Assembly: GCA_029942205.1 (NCBI GenBank)
Contig: JAOZTL010000111.1
Location: 1 to 8,653 of the forward strand
Source: Bacteroidales bacterium
GTDB taxonomy: Bacteria; Bacteroidota; Bacteroidia; Bacteroidales; JAOZTL01
DNA length: 8,653 nt
Reading direction: 5' to 3'
The notes under the pieces were generated by a model, which was not told the DNA's origin, searched no databases, and was given only the letters and a program-made list of their open reading frames with translations. The translations under genes and the position numbers were made by a program. Below are positions 7,727 through 8,653 of the stretch, one piece after another (the first letter of the stretch is position 1; each line of letters starts with the position of its first letter).

Positions 7727-7745
7727 AAAAACGCAAATTCGTTTT
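7727..7745 (-). terminator. Weak terminator-like hairpin behind the membrane-anchored protein gene
   Basis: Read on the minus strand, AAAACG-AATTTG-CGTTTT follows 2 nt after the stop codon (7748-7750), and the arm extends into TTTTTG. The stem is only six pairs with two G-C pairs, so it is weak. Its position fits 3'-end formation for the upstream gene. ACGCAAATT also occurs as a direct repeat at 7713-7721 and 7731-7739. Confidence 0.35.
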
Positions 7746-7747
7746 AT

Positions 7748-8278
7748 TTAGCCGTCAATAAATGATTCATAAAATTCTTCTTTCAACAAAGACATCGCAG
7801 AAACCAATGGCGGCTGATCTACAGCCATGTATATTTCCAAAATATGCTGACCTAAATTTAGTGCATTTGCGTTGGGAGGAATTTTTCCGCCTGCGACATT
7901 GATTAATTTAATTAAGTTTTCTTTGGCATTTCTAACGGCCTCCCATGCTTTTGGGCTAATGTAGATTTGCTGCGACATGTTGTGTTCAAATTCTTTTCGT
8001 ACAGCATCTATCATGCTCTGTTTTAGCTGTTTGGCATTCATTCCTTGCAATTGAACTCTCATAATTAAAGCTTCGGGAGCACTACGCTCCATAAACAAAA
8101 TTAGCCGTTCGTAAGCTTGAAGGCGTATAGGGGTCAGTAGCCTCTGATTGCCCAAATTTATTTCGGCACGTTGCTTGTTTGTTTCATTGTCTAAAAAGCC
8201 TCGAATAATAAGGTAGGCGGTGATGAAAACAATGAGCGAAGGCAGTGTGTATTTTACTATTTCCAAAAAATCATTCAT
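7748..8278 (-). CDS. Small membrane-anchored protein of unknown function, probably Bacteroidota-specific
   Basis: 176 residues. One hydrophobic helix near the N-terminus (Y10-F28, YTLPSLIVFITAYLIIRGF) is followed by charged DNETNKQRAE, with no signal-peptidase site. This fits a membrane anchor with the bulk of the protein in the cytoplasm. The remainder is mainly helical: a basic-hydrophobic RLQAYERLILFMERSAPE segment, an amphipathic stretch to about residue 105, then WEAVRNAKENLIKLINVAG and a C-terminal helix LLKEEFYESFI. There are no cysteines and no catalytic motif that I recognise. It resembles a conserved family of uncharacterised Bacteroidota proteins that I believe is catalogued as DUF7935, though this is from memory. 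Repeat copy 3 precedes its ATG by 25 nt. The 402-bp gap to bcp suggests separate transcription. Function cannot be assigned. Confidence 0.85.
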   Translation of the reverse strand: MNDFLEIVKYTLPSLIVFITAYLIIRGFLDNETNKQRAEINLGNQRLLTPIRLQAYERLILFMERSAPEALIMRVQLQGMNAKQLKQSMIDAVRKEFEHNMSQQIYISPKAWEAVRNAKENLIKLINVAGGKIPPNANALNLGQHILEIYMAVDQPPLVSAMSLLKEEFYESFIDG

Positions 8279-8302
8279 GGTTGTTGTTTTTTATTTAAAA
8301 TA

Positions 8303-8348
8303 TAAGGTTTTCGACCTTTTGATTATTACTTATACGCTTGTGTAATTA
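8303..8348 (-). repeat. Intergenic repeat element, copy 3 (membrane-protein gene leader)
   Basis: On the plus strand, hairpin 1 is AAGGTT-TTC-GACCTT (8304-8318), with one T.G wobble next to the loop. The core TTTGATTATTAC follows. Hairpin 2 is TTATAC-GCTT-GTGTAA (8330-8345), with one T.G wobble and an A-T pair where copy 2 has G.T. Hairpin 1 ends 25 nt before the start codon at 8278. Structure and spacing match copy 2 despite several base changes. Confidence 0.75.
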
Positions 8349-8612
8349 ATTAAAATGCTATTTTTTTTATTTGAAAACTTAATTTTTGTTCATTTAGAAA
8401 GTCTCTTTATATGAATATTTTAATTTTTAACAAAAACAATAGAATACGAACTGACTGTTTATGAAAACATTCATCAAAGAATTTCTAAATTCTGTATTTT
8501 ATTTTTTTGTGTTGTAAAACTAATAAATTTACTAGACTATTTTTGTTTTTTTATCATAAAAAATGAGTTAATTTACGAAAATGTTTTTTGATACACATCA
8601 GCTCTTTGTATT

Positions 8613-8653
8613 TAAGCTCTTCAAGCTATTTAATATTACTCGCTCATTCATGT
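8613..8653 (-). repeat. Intergenic repeat element, copy 4, cut by window edge
   Basis: AAGCTC-TTC-AAGCTA (8614-8628) then TTTAATATTACTCGC. The third stem pair is C-G where copies 1 and 3 have G-C, a compensatory change, while the loop-closing pair is C.A on the plus strand (U.G on the minus). The core AATATTAC matches. The distal hairpin cannot be judged because the window ends. No gene start lies at the usual 23-25 nt distance. Confidence 0.55.

Larger units (their letters stand above)
7346..7747. other. 402-bp intergenic region with repeat copy and imperfect hairpins, no gene
   Basis: No credible coding sequence. From left to right it holds the bcp leader with repeat copy 2 (7368-7414), a minus-strand TAACTTCG (7478-7471) that loosely resembles a Bacteroidota -7 box, GTAGAAAA repeats and a complex hairpin (7540-7603), a plus-strand TACTTTCG box (7675-7682), and the weak terminator-like hairpin behind the membrane-protein gene. 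The sequence is very AT-rich. The bcp promoter is probably in this interval, but no paired -33 TTG is seen at the right distance. Confidence 0.6.
8279..8653. other. 375-bp noncoding right end carrying two repeat copies
   Basis: Extremely AT-rich with no convincing gene. Repeat copy 3 is at the left end, directly before the membrane-protein gene, and copy 4 is at the window edge. The middle (about 8350-8600) is homopolymer-rich A/T sequence with frequent stops in all frames. I recognise no tRNA, small RNA or promoter with confidence. Confidence 0.6.

Noticed and set aside
8598..8651. Minus-strand frame entering from the right edge and ending at 8598, as a possible gene tail
   Set aside because: Only 17 codons, overlapping the repeat copy, with no recognisable protein signal; a gene tail cannot be supported without flanking sequence.
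8581..8653. Plus-strand ATG followed by 24 open codons to the edge
   Set aside because: Most of it is a translation of repeat copy 4, and translating copy 2 in the same way gives a similar peptide. No independent sign of a gene.

Overview
This AT-rich window most likely comes from a member of the Bacteroidota, probably Cytophagales-like. The gene starts lack Shine-Dalgarno sequences and are preceded by A/T-rich tracts. The RecA has the form I expect from that phylum. There is a small membrane-anchored protein that looks Bacteroidota-specific, two Sec-exported proteins of unknown role, and an AAA-like ATPase fused to a PD-(D/E)XK nuclease. I infer the phylum from these traits; no rRNA is present to confirm it.

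Layout, left to right. Positions 1-1936 (minus) hold the 5' 645 codons of an exported beta-propeller plus von Willebrand A (VWA) protein whose end lies outside the window. Divergent from it, across a 140-bp gap, is rpe (2077-2733, plus), encoding the pentose-phosphate epimerase. Rpe converges on a secreted protein built from two copies of one jelly-roll-like domain (2781-4070, minus). Next come recA (4199-5218, minus) with a clear intrinsic terminator, the ATPase-nuclease (5299-6813, minus), and bcp, a thiol peroxidase (6866-7345, minus). After a 402-bp gap follows a short membrane-anchored protein (7748-8278, minus). The last 375 bp contain no convincing gene.

The order bcp, ATPase-nuclease, recA on one strand, with gaps of 52 and 80 bp, allows partial co-transcription. 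It brings together peroxide detoxification, a putative DNA-acting ATPase/nuclease and the recombinase. A joint function is inference only.

The least expected signal is a family of about 45-bp intergenic elements. Three copies lie immediately upstream of recA, bcp and the membrane-protein gene, in the same orientation, with their hairpin 23-25 nt before the start codon. A fourth, diverged copy runs off the right edge. Each copy has a 5-6 bp hairpin with a 3-nt loop and then an AT-rich core. Two copies have a second hairpin after the core. One copy differs by a compensatory base-pair change and others by wobble-type changes. It could be a shared 5'-leader or operator element, or a dispersed repeat tolerated at these sites; the sequence alone does not decide.
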